64,000 nt of DNA from Acidimicrobiaceae bacterium (GTDB lineage Bacteria; Actinomycetota; Acidimicrobiia; Acidimicrobiales; UBA8592). The notes under the pieces are model-generated. The model was not told the origin of the DNA. It did not search any database and worked only from the letters and a program-made list of their open reading frames with translations. Shown here piece by piece: positions 9,196-18,535 of this stretch (position 1 is its first letter; the number at the start of each line of letters is the position of its first letter). The position numbers and the translations under genes were made by a program. The stretch is from the NCBI GenBank assembly GCA_002709645.1, contig PAQG01000006.1, positions 37,982 through 101,981 of the forward strand, written 5' to 3'.

Positions 9196-9585
9196 TTACT
9201 CTGATGGCGTTGGTAGTTGATTCAAGTAAGTCGGTAAGTCAAAATAGTCACGCCAGAGTGTAATTTCTCCATTTACTATTTCAAAAATACCAGCACAGGG
9301 CATCTCAACCCATCCGTGTGGCCATAGAAATTTATCCAATCTTTCATTCATAACCGTTGAACCAGTACATGTTTGCCTATACGTGATCCACTCAATCTGT
9401 TCGCATCGACCCATCATGGGTTGAAGTTGCTGGGAAATTGCATCACGCCCAAAAACTTTTCCCATCGGGACATTGTCATATTCACAGTCTTCGCTCAAAA
9501 AAGAAGTTGCCTGCTCTAAATCCATTTCATTAATGCAGTCAATAAATTTCGTGACTATTTCATCTGGTTCCATCTGGTCATTCAT
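9196..9585 (-). CDS. SnoaL-like/NTF2-fold polyketide cyclase or limonene-epoxide hydrolase family protein
   Basis: Small cone-fold protein: VTKFIDCINEMDLEQATSFLSEDCEYDNVPMGKVFGRDAI...VNGEITLWRDYFDL. Start at MNDQMEP preferred over the listed 9603. Confidence 0.75.
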   Translation of the reverse strand: MNDQMEPDEIVTKFIDCINEMDLEQATSFLSEDCEYDNVPMGKVFGRDAISQQLQPMMGRCEQIEWITYRQTCTGSTVMNERLDKFLWPHGWVEMPCAGIFEIVNGEITLWRDYFDLPTYLNQLPTPSE

Positions 9586-10250
9586 GGTGCAGTACCCCCC
9601 CATTGATCCCAGTGCAAAACCGTCTCTAACGGCGGTCGTTTCGCAGGTTTAAAATCAGTACCTATTGAATATCCGCAAGTAATGAGCGCACACTGGGTAA
9701 AGGCTTCATAGTCAATACCCAGAATTTCTGCTGCTTGCTCTTCAAACATCAAATGAATTGTTGTCCATGCAGTCCCAAGCCCCCTTTCACGTGCAGCGAG
9801 CATAAAACTCCATGCTCCAGGCAAAATAGAACCCAACATCGCAGCAGAGGCCATTGACGGCAGCCCTTCATATCTGCCGGGCAAAATCGGAATCATCATA
9901 ACAGGAACTTTCTCAAAATGTTCAGCTAAGTAAGCTGCAGAACTCTGAACCCTACTTTGTTGTGAGATTCGTTCTTGATCATCTCCTTTATAGGCAGTCT
10001 CTACATTTCCTTCCATCTGGGTATAGAGTTCCCACCCTTGTTTATAGAGGTTAGCTAGAGCTTCACGTTGGCCTTGATCAGTTACTACTAGCCATTGCCA
10101 GCCTTGGGAATTTGAGCCGGTTGGTGACTGCAGAGCTGCCTCCAAACATTCTTTAATTACTTCTGGTTCAACTTGTTTCTCAAAATCTAAGCGCTTCCGA
10201 ACCGCTCTAGTAGTCGAGAGGACTTCATCAACTGTTAAATTAAGTTTCAT
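9582..10250 (-). CDS. Nitroreductase family protein
   Basis: VLSTTRAVRKRLDFEKQVEPEVIKECLEAALQSPTGSNSQGWQW...RGLGTAWTT; paralogous to 14737-15414. Confidence 0.88.
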   Translation of the reverse strand: MKLNLTVDEVLSTTRAVRKRLDFEKQVEPEVIKECLEAALQSPTGSNSQGWQWLVVTDQGQREALANLYKQGWELYTQMEGNVETAYKGDDQERISQQSRVQSSAAYLAEHFEKVPVMMIPILPGRYEGLPSMASAAMLGSILPGAWSFMLAARERGLGTAWTTIHLMFEEQAAEILGIDYEAFTQCALITCGYSIGTDFKPAKRPPLETVLHWDQWGGTAP

Positions 10251-10281
10251 TTTTTCTCCTTATGTATGAATATATTAAACA

Positions 10282-11076
10282 TCAATCTTCTTCTAATTTG
10301 CTTTGGTATTGATAACTTCGATGGGTTCGCCCACCAGCTACGAGAAGGTTCCTCCCAGTAACCCACCGAGCAGCAGGACTCGAAAGGAATACTACGGCAC
10401 CAGCAATATCCTTTGGCGCACCAAGAAACCCAAGCGGAATCGAAGAAGCGATCTCATCTTCGGCGCCATTGACTCCAAGAACTTCAGCGAACATCTCTGT
10501 TGCAACAGGGCCGGGAGAAACAGCATTGACTCGAATTTTTGGAGCCAGTTCTATTGCTAGAGTCTCCGTCATGTTTAACATTGCTGCTTTCGCAGCAGCA
10601 TATGGTCCGGTATAAGGCGAGCCTCTCATTCCCGCTCCAGAAGAAATATTAATAATTGATCCTCCTTCGCCCATTCGCTTAGCTGATGCTTTCGCTCCTT
10701 GAAATGCAGTCGTTAAATTCAGCTCTATTTGATCCCGAAAGACTTCATCTGGGGTATCAATAAGCTTACGTGTTTTCTTTTCATTAGACCCTCCGACATT
10801 ATTTACCCATACATCAATTTTGCCAAACGTGTTGACTGTTAAATCAACTAACTCATCTGACCTATCTCTAATATCCGCTGCAAAGATAAGCGCTTCTTTC
10901 CCACGCTCTTCCACACCTTTCGCTGTTTCCTCTAGATCTTCCTGCCTCCTAGCGTTAACAACTACATTGCAACCTGCTTCCGCTAGCCCCCAAGCTATCC
11001 CCCTGCCGATCCCCTGACCTGAACCAGTCACGACAGCCACTTTACCTTCCAACTTGAAATCGTCTAAGAGCCCCAT
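10282..11076 (-). CDS. SDR family oxidoreductase
   Basis: TGSGQGIGRGIA, NNVGG, YAAAKAAMLNMTETLAIELAPKIRVNAVSPGPVATEM. Confidence 0.93.
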   Translation of the reverse strand: MGLLDDFKLEGKVAVVTGSGQGIGRGIAWGLAEAGCNVVVNARRQEDLEETAKGVEERGKEALIFAADIRDRSDELVDLTVNTFGKIDVWVNNVGGSNEKKTRKLIDTPDEVFRDQIELNLTTAFQGAKASAKRMGEGGSIINISSGAGMRGSPYTGPYAAAKAAMLNMTETLAIELAPKIRVNAVSPGPVATEMFAEVLGVNGAEDEIASSIPLGFLGAPKDIAGAVVFLSSPAARWVTGRNLLVAGGRTHRSYQYQSKLEED

Positions 11077-11188
11077 TAGCCCTCTCTTTCTAAGATCTTT
11101 ACCTTGTTGAAGATTACTCGCATAGAGGCTCTACGAGAAATCTGTTTTGGACAGGATGTTCTCTTCATCCTCGCACTATTCTCAGACC

Positions 11189-12049
11189 ATGGGCAGAATG
11201 TCAGAGAAAGTAGCAGTAATAGTTGGAGGCGCTAGCGGTTTCGGCCTTGCATGTGCAGAACTCTTCGCATCTGAGGGAGCAACCGTAGTAGTCGCTGGAC
11301 GTAGAGGCGATGTAGCAAAAAAAGCCGCGAAAGAATTTGATGGCGTAGGAGTCACATGGGATATAACTGACTTTGAACAAGGAAAAGCGGTTAAAGACGA
11401 CATTATGAAAAATTTTGGTCGTATCGATGCTGCAATAAATTTCGCTGGTTACGATGACGTCCTCCCTATTAGCCAAATCACCCCAGACCACCTAGAACCA
11501 ATGGTTAACGTTCAATTTAATGGTGCGATTTATTTCCTTAGATTCATGTGTAATGCGATGGCAGAATCTGGAGGAGGATCAGCTATTTTGTGTTCATCTT
11601 TAACAGCGCATAACCCAAATGTCGGGAGAGTTGGGTACGCCGGTTCTAAAGCTGGCCTTGAGTACGTAGCAAAACTCGCAGCTGTTGAATACGGAAACAC
11701 GCAAGTCCGAATTAACTGCATCGCCCCACATGTCATTGAGACAGCAATGACTTCTGAGATGTTCAAAATTCCCTTTGCTGTTGAAACAGTTCGACTACAA
11801 ACTCCACTTAAAAGAATGGGACATGTTGAAGATGTTGCTAACTGCGCGCTCTACCTTGCTTGTGATGAATCTAATTACGTAAATGGGGAAACAATTCGTG
11901 TGGATGGTGGAGCTCACACCCAAAAATTACCATCAGATATCGATTACGCTCTGTTAGGAATCGCTAGACCTAATTTAGCAGCAGGATTCCCGCGTGCTGC
12001 CATACCTGACTGGTACAAAGACGAGCTTAATAATTCTGACGATCACTAA
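11189..12049 (+). CDS. SDR family oxidoreductase
   Basis: VGGASGFGLACAELFA, NFAGYDD, YAGSKAGLEYVAKLAAVEYG; listed ORF starts at 11147, MGRMSEKVAV (11189 or 11198) more plausible. Confidence 0.9.
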   Translation: MGRMSEKVAVIVGGASGFGLACAELFASEGATVVVAGRRGDVAKKAAKEFDGVGVTWDITDFEQGKAVKDDIMKNFGRIDAAINFAGYDDVLPISQITPDHLEPMVNVQFNGAIYFLRFMCNAMAESGGGSAILCSSLTAHNPNVGRVGYAGSKAGLEYVAKLAAVEYGNTQVRINCIAPHVIETAMTSEMFKIPFAVETVRLQTPLKRMGHVEDVANCALYLACDESNYVNGETIRVDGGAHTQKLPSDIDYALLGIARPNLAAGFPRAAIPDWYKDELNNSDDH

Positions 12050-12918
12050 ATGTTTGATACCCAAATTTGATTAAGAAATGCAATTACTTCTCCAGAGAAG
12101 ACATCATTTTTATCTCCAGCGACCATATGCCCCGCACCGCTGACATCTACAAAATCTGACTGCGGAAATTTCTCTAGAAACTCTTGAACTTCATCCTCAG
12201 TTACTAGGTCACTCATTTTCCCTCGAACCAAAAGAGTCGGGACTTTAATATTGCTCATCACTTCATTTAACAGTTGAGTATTTCTCATGTCAGGATTTTT
12301 TTCATTTCTCTCTGAAGAGATAAAGGTTGGATCCCAGTGCCAAAACCAACGATTACCGCGTTTTCGAAGATTCTTCTTTAGACCTTCCAAATCAGTGGGT
12401 TTCTTTCGGTATGGATTATATTCTGCTAAGACTTCAGCGACTTCTGAGAGTGAAGCGAACCCTACTTCTGAATGTTTCAACATAAAATCTTTTACTCTCT
12501 CCGCACCATTAACGTTCATATTGGGAACTACATCAACGAGGACGAGAGCGGATATTGAACCTGGGCGCATACGCCCCTCAAGATACATACCAACCAATCC
12601 ACCTAAAGAAGCGCCAACCAATACTGGACAAATTCCAATTTCCTCTAGAACAAATACAATATCCTCACTAAATTGACTTAATTCATACTCGCTATTTTTA
12701 GACCAGTCCGATCTACCATGCCCACGCAAATCGAGAGTGATGGCGAACACCCCAATATCCGCTAATCGTCTAGCAGTAGAGTCCCAGGAGTGACGTGTCT
12801 GCCCACCTCCATGGAGAAGCAGAACTGATCTGTCGGAGATAGGACCCCATAAGTCAGCTTCTATCTTTATGCCCGATGAAGTCGTAAATCTTTCCGTTAC
12901 TGGCATGAATTCATTCAT
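12046..12918 (-). CDS. Alpha/beta hydrolase
   Basis: LLLHGGGQTRHSWD, LDLRGHGRSDW, LVGASLGGLVGM, VSGAGHMVAGD. Confidence 0.92.
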   Translation of the reverse strand: MNEFMPVTERFTTSSGIKIEADLWGPISDRSVLLLHGGGQTRHSWDSTARRLADIGVFAITLDLRGHGRSDWSKNSEYELSQFSEDIVFVLEEIGICPVLVGASLGGLVGMYLEGRMRPGSISALVLVDVVPNMNVNGAERVKDFMLKHSEVGFASLSEVAEVLAEYNPYRKKPTDLEGLKKNLRKRGNRWFWHWDPTFISSERNEKNPDMRNTQLLNEVMSNIKVPTLLVRGKMSDLVTEDEVQEFLEKFPQSDFVDVSGAGHMVAGDKNDVFSGEVIAFLNQIWVSNI

Positions 12919-12926
12919 AGACAGTA

Positions 12927-14105
12927 TTAAGAAATAGTTCCTGAATCACGAAGTTTAGTGATTTCTTCCAATGTGAACCCAATCCCATATAAGAGTTCAT
13001 CGGTATGTTCACAATAAGTTGGCGCAGGAGAAGGCTCTTGTCCGATATCACCATTAAATGTTGCTCCTTGGCGAGGAACACGAATTTGACCTATAACCGG
13101 ATGTTCCTTTACTTGAACGGAATCAACTGCAACGACATGAGGGTCGTCTGCCACTTCTGCTGGATCAAGAACACGGACCGCAGGAACATCAGCTAGTTGA
13201 CATTTCTCCACAGCCTCTTCAGTAGAAAAAGCGCTAAGCATCTCATCAAATGCCTGATACCAATCAGTAAAGTTCTTACTTCGGTTACTAGCCGAAGAGA
13301 AGCGTTCATCAGTGGCAAGGTCAATTCTGTCAAGCGCACTGCAAACAGCCTCCCATTGGCTGTCAGTTCCTGCTGTTACCGAGACCCAACCATCAGAGGT
13401 TGAAAAAAGCTGATATGAGTTCAAAAGGTTTGGCAAGTGCAACGCATCTTCATCAAGAAGAGTTTCATGCATCATCATGTCAGGCCAATTAAAAGCGATG
13501 TTTGCTTCAAGCATTGAAACTTCAACATGCTGGCCCTTGCCAGTTAGATTTCTTGCAAATAACGCTGCAGTTATAGCTTGCGAAGTAGTCAATGCTGCGA
13601 CTTTATCTGCAACCATTCCCCGAATTAGGTTCGGAGTTGAGTCAGCTTTCTGCGCGCCTGCCCACCCAGAAAGTGCTTGAATGACTGGGTCGTAAACTGG
13701 TCGTCCGCTATAAGGTCCTGTTGAACCAAACCCTGACGAAGAAACATAAATAAGCGAAGGATTTCTCTCCATTGCATCTTCAACAGAGAATCCTAATCTT
13801 GCCACAGCACCAGGTCGAAAACCTTCAATAAAAACATCAGACTCCAGAAGAAAAGCCCATAGAATTTCTTTCGCTTTCTTCTGAGATAGATCTAAACCAA
13901 TAGATCGTTTCCCAGCATTGGCATTAGCAAACCAACCGGACATGTTATTTTTTCTACTCCCATACATGCGAAGGTCATCACCACCAGTAGTGTTCTCAAC
14001 CTTTATAATTTCCGCCCCTTGCGTAGCTAGAAGATGGGTAGCCCCTGGAACGGCAATCATTTGAGCTAATTCAACTATTTTTATTCCAGCTAAAGGACCT
14101 GACAT
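12927..14105 (-). CDS. CaiB/BaiF family (class III) CoA-transferase
   Basis: LAGIKIVELAQMIAVPGATHLLATQGAEIIKVE, NAGKRSIGLDL, YVSSSGFGSTGPYSGRPVYDPVIQALSG. Confidence 0.93.
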   Translation of the reverse strand: MSGPLAGIKIVELAQMIAVPGATHLLATQGAEIIKVENTTGGDDLRMYGSRKNNMSGWFANANAGKRSIGLDLSQKKAKEILWAFLLESDVFIEGFRPGAVARLGFSVEDAMERNPSLIYVSSSGFGSTGPYSGRPVYDPVIQALSGWAGAQKADSTPNLIRGMVADKVAALTTSQAITAALFARNLTGKGQHVEVSMLEANIAFNWPDMMMHETLLDEDALHLPNLLNSYQLFSTSDGWVSVTAGTDSQWEAVCSALDRIDLATDERFSSASNRSKNFTDWYQAFDEMLSAFSTEEAVEKCQLADVPAVRVLDPAEVADDPHVVAVDSVQVKEHPVIGQIRVPRQGATFNGDIGQEPSPAPTYCEHTDELLYGIGFTLEEITKLRDSGTIS

Positions 14106-14126
14106 TACTCCCCCAATTATCGTTGA

Positions 14127-14657
14127 TTACCCATGAGAATAGAAGGAAGGGTCTTCACTAGGGTCAGAAGTTAGATTTACTGGACAATCATTCGCTATGT
14201 CAAGGACAGCCAAGATCCTCCCCACACCGAGGCAAAATCCAATTAACGCTAATAGTTCTAAAATTTGCTGGTCAGAGAATATTGTCTTCGCTCGTTCCCA
14301 GAACTCATCATCATTTCGCATTGCCACATGATCAAAAACAAACCTTTCAGCCATCTCTGCAGCTAATCTCTCTTGTTCTGTAAATGCGCCAATCTCATCG
14401 TATTCTGCGACTCGATGGTAAAGTTCATCCTCTAAACCTTGCTGCATCGCCGATGCAGACCGAGTATCAAGTCATATATGGCAATCATTTATTTGTGCTA
14501 TCCGCATACGGGCAACTTCACGGACTCTCGTATCCAAGGAAACCTTTGTATAGAGCGCATCACCTGTGATCCCGATTCCTTTACCTACATTGGGCTGCAG
14601 GTACCAAAGCCGACTCCGTTCTAAACCTTCACCTTCTGGAATATTGATTCGTGCCAT
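14127..14657 (-). CDS. Carboxymuconolactone decarboxylase/AhpD-like protein with in-frame UGA; candidate selenoprotein (CxxU)
   Basis: Listed ORFs 14472-14657 and 14127-14447 are in the same frame (start difference 210 nt). Reading through the single TGA at 14472-14474 gives MARINIPEGEGLERSRLWYLQPNVGKG...VREVARMRIAQINDCHI[U]LDTRSASAMQQGLEDELYHRVAEYDEIGAFTEQERLAAEMAERFVFDH..., a full-length CMD/AhpD-like fold with TGA at the second Cys of CxxC. Confidence 0.72.
14438..14471 (-). promoter_or_regulatory. Putative bacterial SECIS element immediately downstream of the in-frame UGA
   Basis: Minus strand after TGA: CTTGATACTCGGT-CTGCATC-GGC-GATGCAG-CAAG; 7-bp perfect upper stem, loop beginning GG 21 nt after UGA, plus possible CTTG/CAAG lower stem. 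Confidence 0.55.
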
Positions 14658-14736
14658 ACTGCCCCCTACTCGTATCTAATCTTGTCACTTATACTTTAGC
14701 TTGACCACTAGGCGAGAGAAAGACTAAAGAGAAGGC

Positions 14737-15414
14737 ATGGAAGAATTCAATCTCAATGAAATAGACCGGCTACTAACTACGACTAGAGCTGTAAGAAAAC
14801 GACTTGATCTGGAACGTGAAGTACCCCGAGACCTGATCCTTGATTGCGTTAGAGTCTCAACACAAGCACCTGCTGGGGGCAATTACCAAAAATGGCGGTG
14901 GGTTATAGTTGATGACCCAGACAAAAAACAGATTATCGCAGATGCATATCGAGAAGCGTATGCACCTTACATTGAAGCGCAGAAGAATGCTGTCACAGAT
15001 AAGACCTTAAATGACCCAACCCTTACGAAAATAATGTCCTCAAGCGATTATCTAGCTGAGATACTTGAAAAAGTCCCAGTACTTGCTATTCCATGCTCTA
15101 TAGGAACACCGGCTGATATGGAAGGGAGTTTAGGAGGTGGACTCCAAGGATGGTGGGGATCTGTTCTCCCTGCTGTCTGGAGCTATATGCTCGCTGCTCG
15201 TGCTAGAGGACTTGGCACAGCTTGGACAACTCTTCATCTTCGCTATAGCGAACGAGTCGGTACTGCACTTGGGATTCCAGATACGGTAACACAATTAGCT
15301 TGTATCCCAACTGCATACTACTCAGGAGAAAGTTTCCGGCCAGGGAAACGCAAACCCGCTGAACAAATTACCTATTGGAATTCATGGAAGGAAACTGAGA
15401 TACATTCAAGCTAG
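14737..15414 (+). CDS. Nitroreductase family protein
   Basis: LTTTRAVRKRLDLEREVPRDLILDCVRVSTQAPAGGNYQKWRWVIVDD...RGLGTAWTTLHL; paralog of 9582-10250. Confidence 0.88.
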   Translation: MEEFNLNEIDRLLTTTRAVRKRLDLEREVPRDLILDCVRVSTQAPAGGNYQKWRWVIVDDPDKKQIIADAYREAYAPYIEAQKNAVTDKTLNDPTLTKIMSSSDYLAEILEKVPVLAIPCSIGTPADMEGSLGGGLQGWWGSVLPAVWSYMLAARARGLGTAWTTLHLRYSERVGTALGIPDTVTQLACIPTAYYSGESFRPGKRKPAEQITYWNSWKETEIHSS

Positions 15415-15710
15415 TCTTTAATCTCTCCGTGCTGTTCAGCAGTTTTTTCGTGATGTCGTATAACTTCATCTACGATTAGTCGGAAGACCTTCTCTCCAAA
15501 TGAAGGGTCCATCCCTACCATTTGAGCTATCTTATGCAATTGCGCAATTTGCTGCTGTTCACGCTCTGGATCAGCAGCAGGTAAATTATTCTCTGCCTTG
15601 AACTGACCAACAGCTTTTGTTATTTCAAATCTTTCAGCCAATAAACGAATTAATTGTTCATCTAATCCATCTATTCGCTCTCTATATCCGCCTAAAACGT
15701 CGTTATCCAT
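15411..15710 (-). CDS. Chorismate mutase, AroQ-type
   Basis: YRERIDGLDEQLIRLLAERFEITKAVGQFKAENNLPAADPEREQQQIAQL; start at MDNDVLG preferred over the listed 15770. Confidence 0.85.
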   Translation of the reverse strand: MDNDVLGGYRERIDGLDEQLIRLLAERFEITKAVGQFKAENNLPAADPEREQQQIAQLHKIAQMVGMDPSFGEKVFRLIVDEVIRHHEKTAEQHGEIKD

Positions 15711-15895
15711 AGAACTCTCTAACCTCGTTACCCCGTAATTCTCATCTCTCTTAGGAGTGAACCTACACACTACTAGATGACCAGAGTCCTCGTGTTTGTT
15801 TACATTTAACCTAGTAAAAATAGTTTCCGTGAAAAACTTGAGGAAAAGTTACCCTCAGAATGGAGATTCGTTGAATGTCATGACAACATCGGATC

Positions 15896-16807
15896 ATGAT
15901 CTCTTCTACTGAAACTTTTAATGGAACCTGGCCATACAAACCAAGATTTTGCTCTGCGGCCGGCTTTCAACAGCATTATGTTGATGAAGGTGAAGGAGAG
16001 ATAATCATCTGCCTTCATGGAGAGCCAACTTGGGGATACCTGTATAGGAACATGATTGAACCATTATCGAAAGATTACCGAGTCATTGTTCCTGATCATA
16101 TGGGATTCGGTAAAAGTGAAACGCCAACAAACCGTGACTATACCTTAAAAACCCATACAGAGAATTTGAGTGCTCTCATAGATCACCTTGGATTAAATTC
16201 AATCACACTGGTCATGCAAGACTGGGGCGGACCTATCGGCACCGCGTTCGCTATTAGGAATCCGGAGAGGGTAAGTCGTTTAGTGTACATGAACACACTC
16301 GCTGGATATGGCGAAGTCCCCAAAGAGGTAACCCGAATCCGTGATTCTGAGTGGTTCACCTGGATCGGTGAAGGTTTAGAAACTGGAAGAACAGAAGCTG
16401 TTTTAAGAAATGCTGGGTCAACGGTCTTATCGATTATGAAACGCCTTGGTTTCTCTAACACAAACGTTATCAACGACACCTGGATAGAAGCTTATAGCGC
16501 ACCCTTCCCTGACTATGAAAGTTCTATCGGGGCATACGAATTCCCTATTGACGCCTATCTCGGGAGAATAGCCGATTACGTCATCGAAGGAGCTAGCGAT
16601 CTTAAGAACCTTACGTCTAAACCAGCGATTCTTATTGAAGGCTTAGAGGACAAGGCAATTCCCCCAGAGTTTGCGATTGCTGACTTCAAATCGCTTTGGC
16701 CTTCCTCCCCTGTTATTGAGCTTGAAGGGGTTGGGCATTTTTGCCAAGAGGATGTCCCAAGAATTTTGGTAGCTTGCATTCAACAATTCATGCAATCAAA
16801 TAGATAG
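15896..16807 (+). CDS. Alpha/beta hydrolase, haloalkane dehalogenase-like
   Basis: CLHGEPTWGYLYRNMI, VPDHMGFGKSETP, LVMQDWGGPIGTAFAIRNPERV (Asp nucleophile context), GVGHFCQEDVP. Confidence 0.83.
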   Translation: MISSTETFNGTWPYKPRFCSAAGFQQHYVDEGEGEIIICLHGEPTWGYLYRNMIEPLSKDYRVIVPDHMGFGKSETPTNRDYTLKTHTENLSALIDHLGLNSITLVMQDWGGPIGTAFAIRNPERVSRLVYMNTLAGYGEVPKEVTRIRDSEWFTWIGEGLETGRTEAVLRNAGSTVLSIMKRLGFSNTNVINDTWIEAYSAPFPDYESSIGAYEFPIDAYLGRIADYVIEGASDLKNLTSKPAILIEGLEDKAIPPEFAIADFKSLWPSSPVIELEGVGHFCQEDVPRILVACIQQFMQSNR

Positions 16808-16837
16808 GAACAAAAAGTACGCCAAAAGAAATTAATT

Positions 16838-18526
16838 ATGACGAATTTAGAAAAAATAACCCTAGAAACTCAAATGGCTATTCGAGGGGTTGGTGGACAA
16901 TGGGAAATCACCACCGAAGAAGTTTTAGGTGAGAATTGCATAGTTTTCAAGAACCGACATCGCAATATTGGTGAAATGCTTAAAGCGAATACATCGCAAT
17001 GGGCAAAGAGAGAATGCCTTGTACTAGGTGACAACCGAATATCATACAAAGAAATGCAGGACAGAGTTGAGTCCACCGCCTACCGCTTGCAAAGCATGTA
17101 CGGAATCAAGAAAGGAAATAGAGTCGCAATTCTGGCAGCAAATTGCCCTGAGTGGGTTGTTAGTTTTTTCGCTGCAACACAAATTGGTGCCATTGTTTCA
17201 GCCCTCAATGGTTGGTGGACCGAAACCGAAATCGGGCATGCTATTGAGTTGACCGACCCTTCAGTAATTATTGGAGATACCAGACGATTAGCCCGAGCTG
17301 GATCTCTTCTGAACGAGTTTCCAGTGGTTGACATTGAAGACTCCCCAGATTTTTTTGAACCAACAGGAGAGAAGGCCATTGAGATAGTGCTTGATGAGGA
17401 TGACCCTGCATTAATTCTTTTTACTTCTGGAACAACTGGAAAGTCCAAAGGGGCTCTTCTGTCCCACAGGAGTCTTATCGGTTTTGTTGATGGAACTATT
17501 CATAACGGTTATGAGAAAAAACTAATCGCACTCAAATTATTAGATATTGACCCCTCTACCCTTCCTTCTAATCAGGACGTTGTTTTAGCGACCTCTCCTT
17601 TGTTCCATATTTCTGGCTTACCTGCCGGCGTACTCATGAATCTGGCAAATGGTGCAAAAATTATTTTCCGGTCTGGCCGATTTGATCCCGCTGACGTACT
17701 TCGATTAATAGAAGAGGAAAGAATTACGAATTGGACTGCTATCGGTGATATGGGGCCTCGTGTAATGACCCATAATGATTTCGCAAGCAGGGATACTTCT
17801 TCACTAACTAGAGTAAGTAGCGGAGGGGCTCATTTATCTGAGAATATGCAACAGTTGATAGCAGAGCATTTCCCCCAAGCAGCTGGAGCTATTGGGCAAG
17901 GCTATGGAAGTAGCGAATCATGTGCGGTTATCACCTCAATTGGTGGGCAAGATTTTAAAGATCACCCATCTTCTGCGGGGCGTGCTTGTTTAGGAGTTGA
18001 AATTGAGATACGGGATACTGAAAATAATCCTGTTCCTGACGGAGAAGAGGGAGAGATCCATGTGAGATCAGCGTATTCAATGCTCAAGTATTGGGGAAAC
18101 CCTCAGGCAACAACTGAAACACTAAAAAGCGGTAGATGGTTAGCTATGGGCGATATAGGAAAAATGATTGATGGAAGACTTTACATCAATTCAAGAGCAA
18201 GAGATATGATCATAAAATCTGGCGAAAATATCTACCCAGTTGAGATTGAACACCGACTAGAAAGTCACCCAGATATCCATGAAGTTGCTGTTCTCGGCGT
18301 AGACCACATGCAGAAAGGACAGGAAGTCAAAGCTGTTGTTGTATTGACACCTAGTGGCAAGTTTGAAATTGATGTTTTTATAGAATGGTGCAAGGAGACA
18401 TTGGCTGGATACAAGATTCCTGACCACTGGGAGCATCGAATTGACCCACTCCCAAGGACGGCTAGTGGGAAAGTTATTAAAGGTGGTTTAACTGGTGACC
18501 GTGAAGTGAGTGACTACGAAGACTAA
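16838..18526 (+). CDS. AMP-dependent acyl-CoA synthetase/ligase
   Basis: ALILFTSGTTGKSKGALLSH, GQGYGSSESCAVIT, INSRARDMIIKSGENIYPVEIE, PRTASGKVIKG. Confidence 0.93.
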   Translation: MTNLEKITLETQMAIRGVGGQWEITTEEVLGENCIVFKNRHRNIGEMLKANTSQWAKRECLVLGDNRISYKEMQDRVESTAYRLQSMYGIKKGNRVAILAANCPEWVVSFFAATQIGAIVSALNGWWTETEIGHAIELTDPSVIIGDTRRLARAGSLLNEFPVVDIEDSPDFFEPTGEKAIEIVLDEDDPALILFTSGTTGKSKGALLSHRSLIGFVDGTIHNGYEKKLIALKLLDIDPSTLPSNQDVVLATSPLFHISGLPAGVLMNLANGAKIIFRSGRFDPADVLRLIEEERITNWTAIGDMGPRVMTHNDFASRDTSSLTRVSSGGAHLSENMQQLIAEHFPQAAGAIGQGYGSSESCAVITSIGGQDFKDHPSSAGRACLGVEIEIRDTENNPVPDGEEGEIHVRSAYSMLKYWGNPQATTETLKSGRWLAMGDIGKMIDGRLYINSRARDMIIKSGENIYPVEIEHRLESHPDIHEVAVLGVDHMQKGQEVKAVVVLTPSGKFEIDVFIEWCKETLAGYKIPDHWEHRIDPLPRTASGKVIKGGLTGDREVSDYED

Positions 18527-18535
18527 AGATCGTTC

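Noticed and set aside
14384-14624. Two 61-aa plus-strand ORFs over the CMD/AhpD-like gene
   Set aside because: Antisense to the in-frame CMD coding sequence and with no domain resemblance.
14127-14657. Interpretation of the split CMD gene as a frameshift pseudogene
   Set aside because: The two halves are in the same frame, so no indel is needed; a nonsense mutation or base error remains possible but TGA falls exactly on the redox Cys column with a downstream hairpin.
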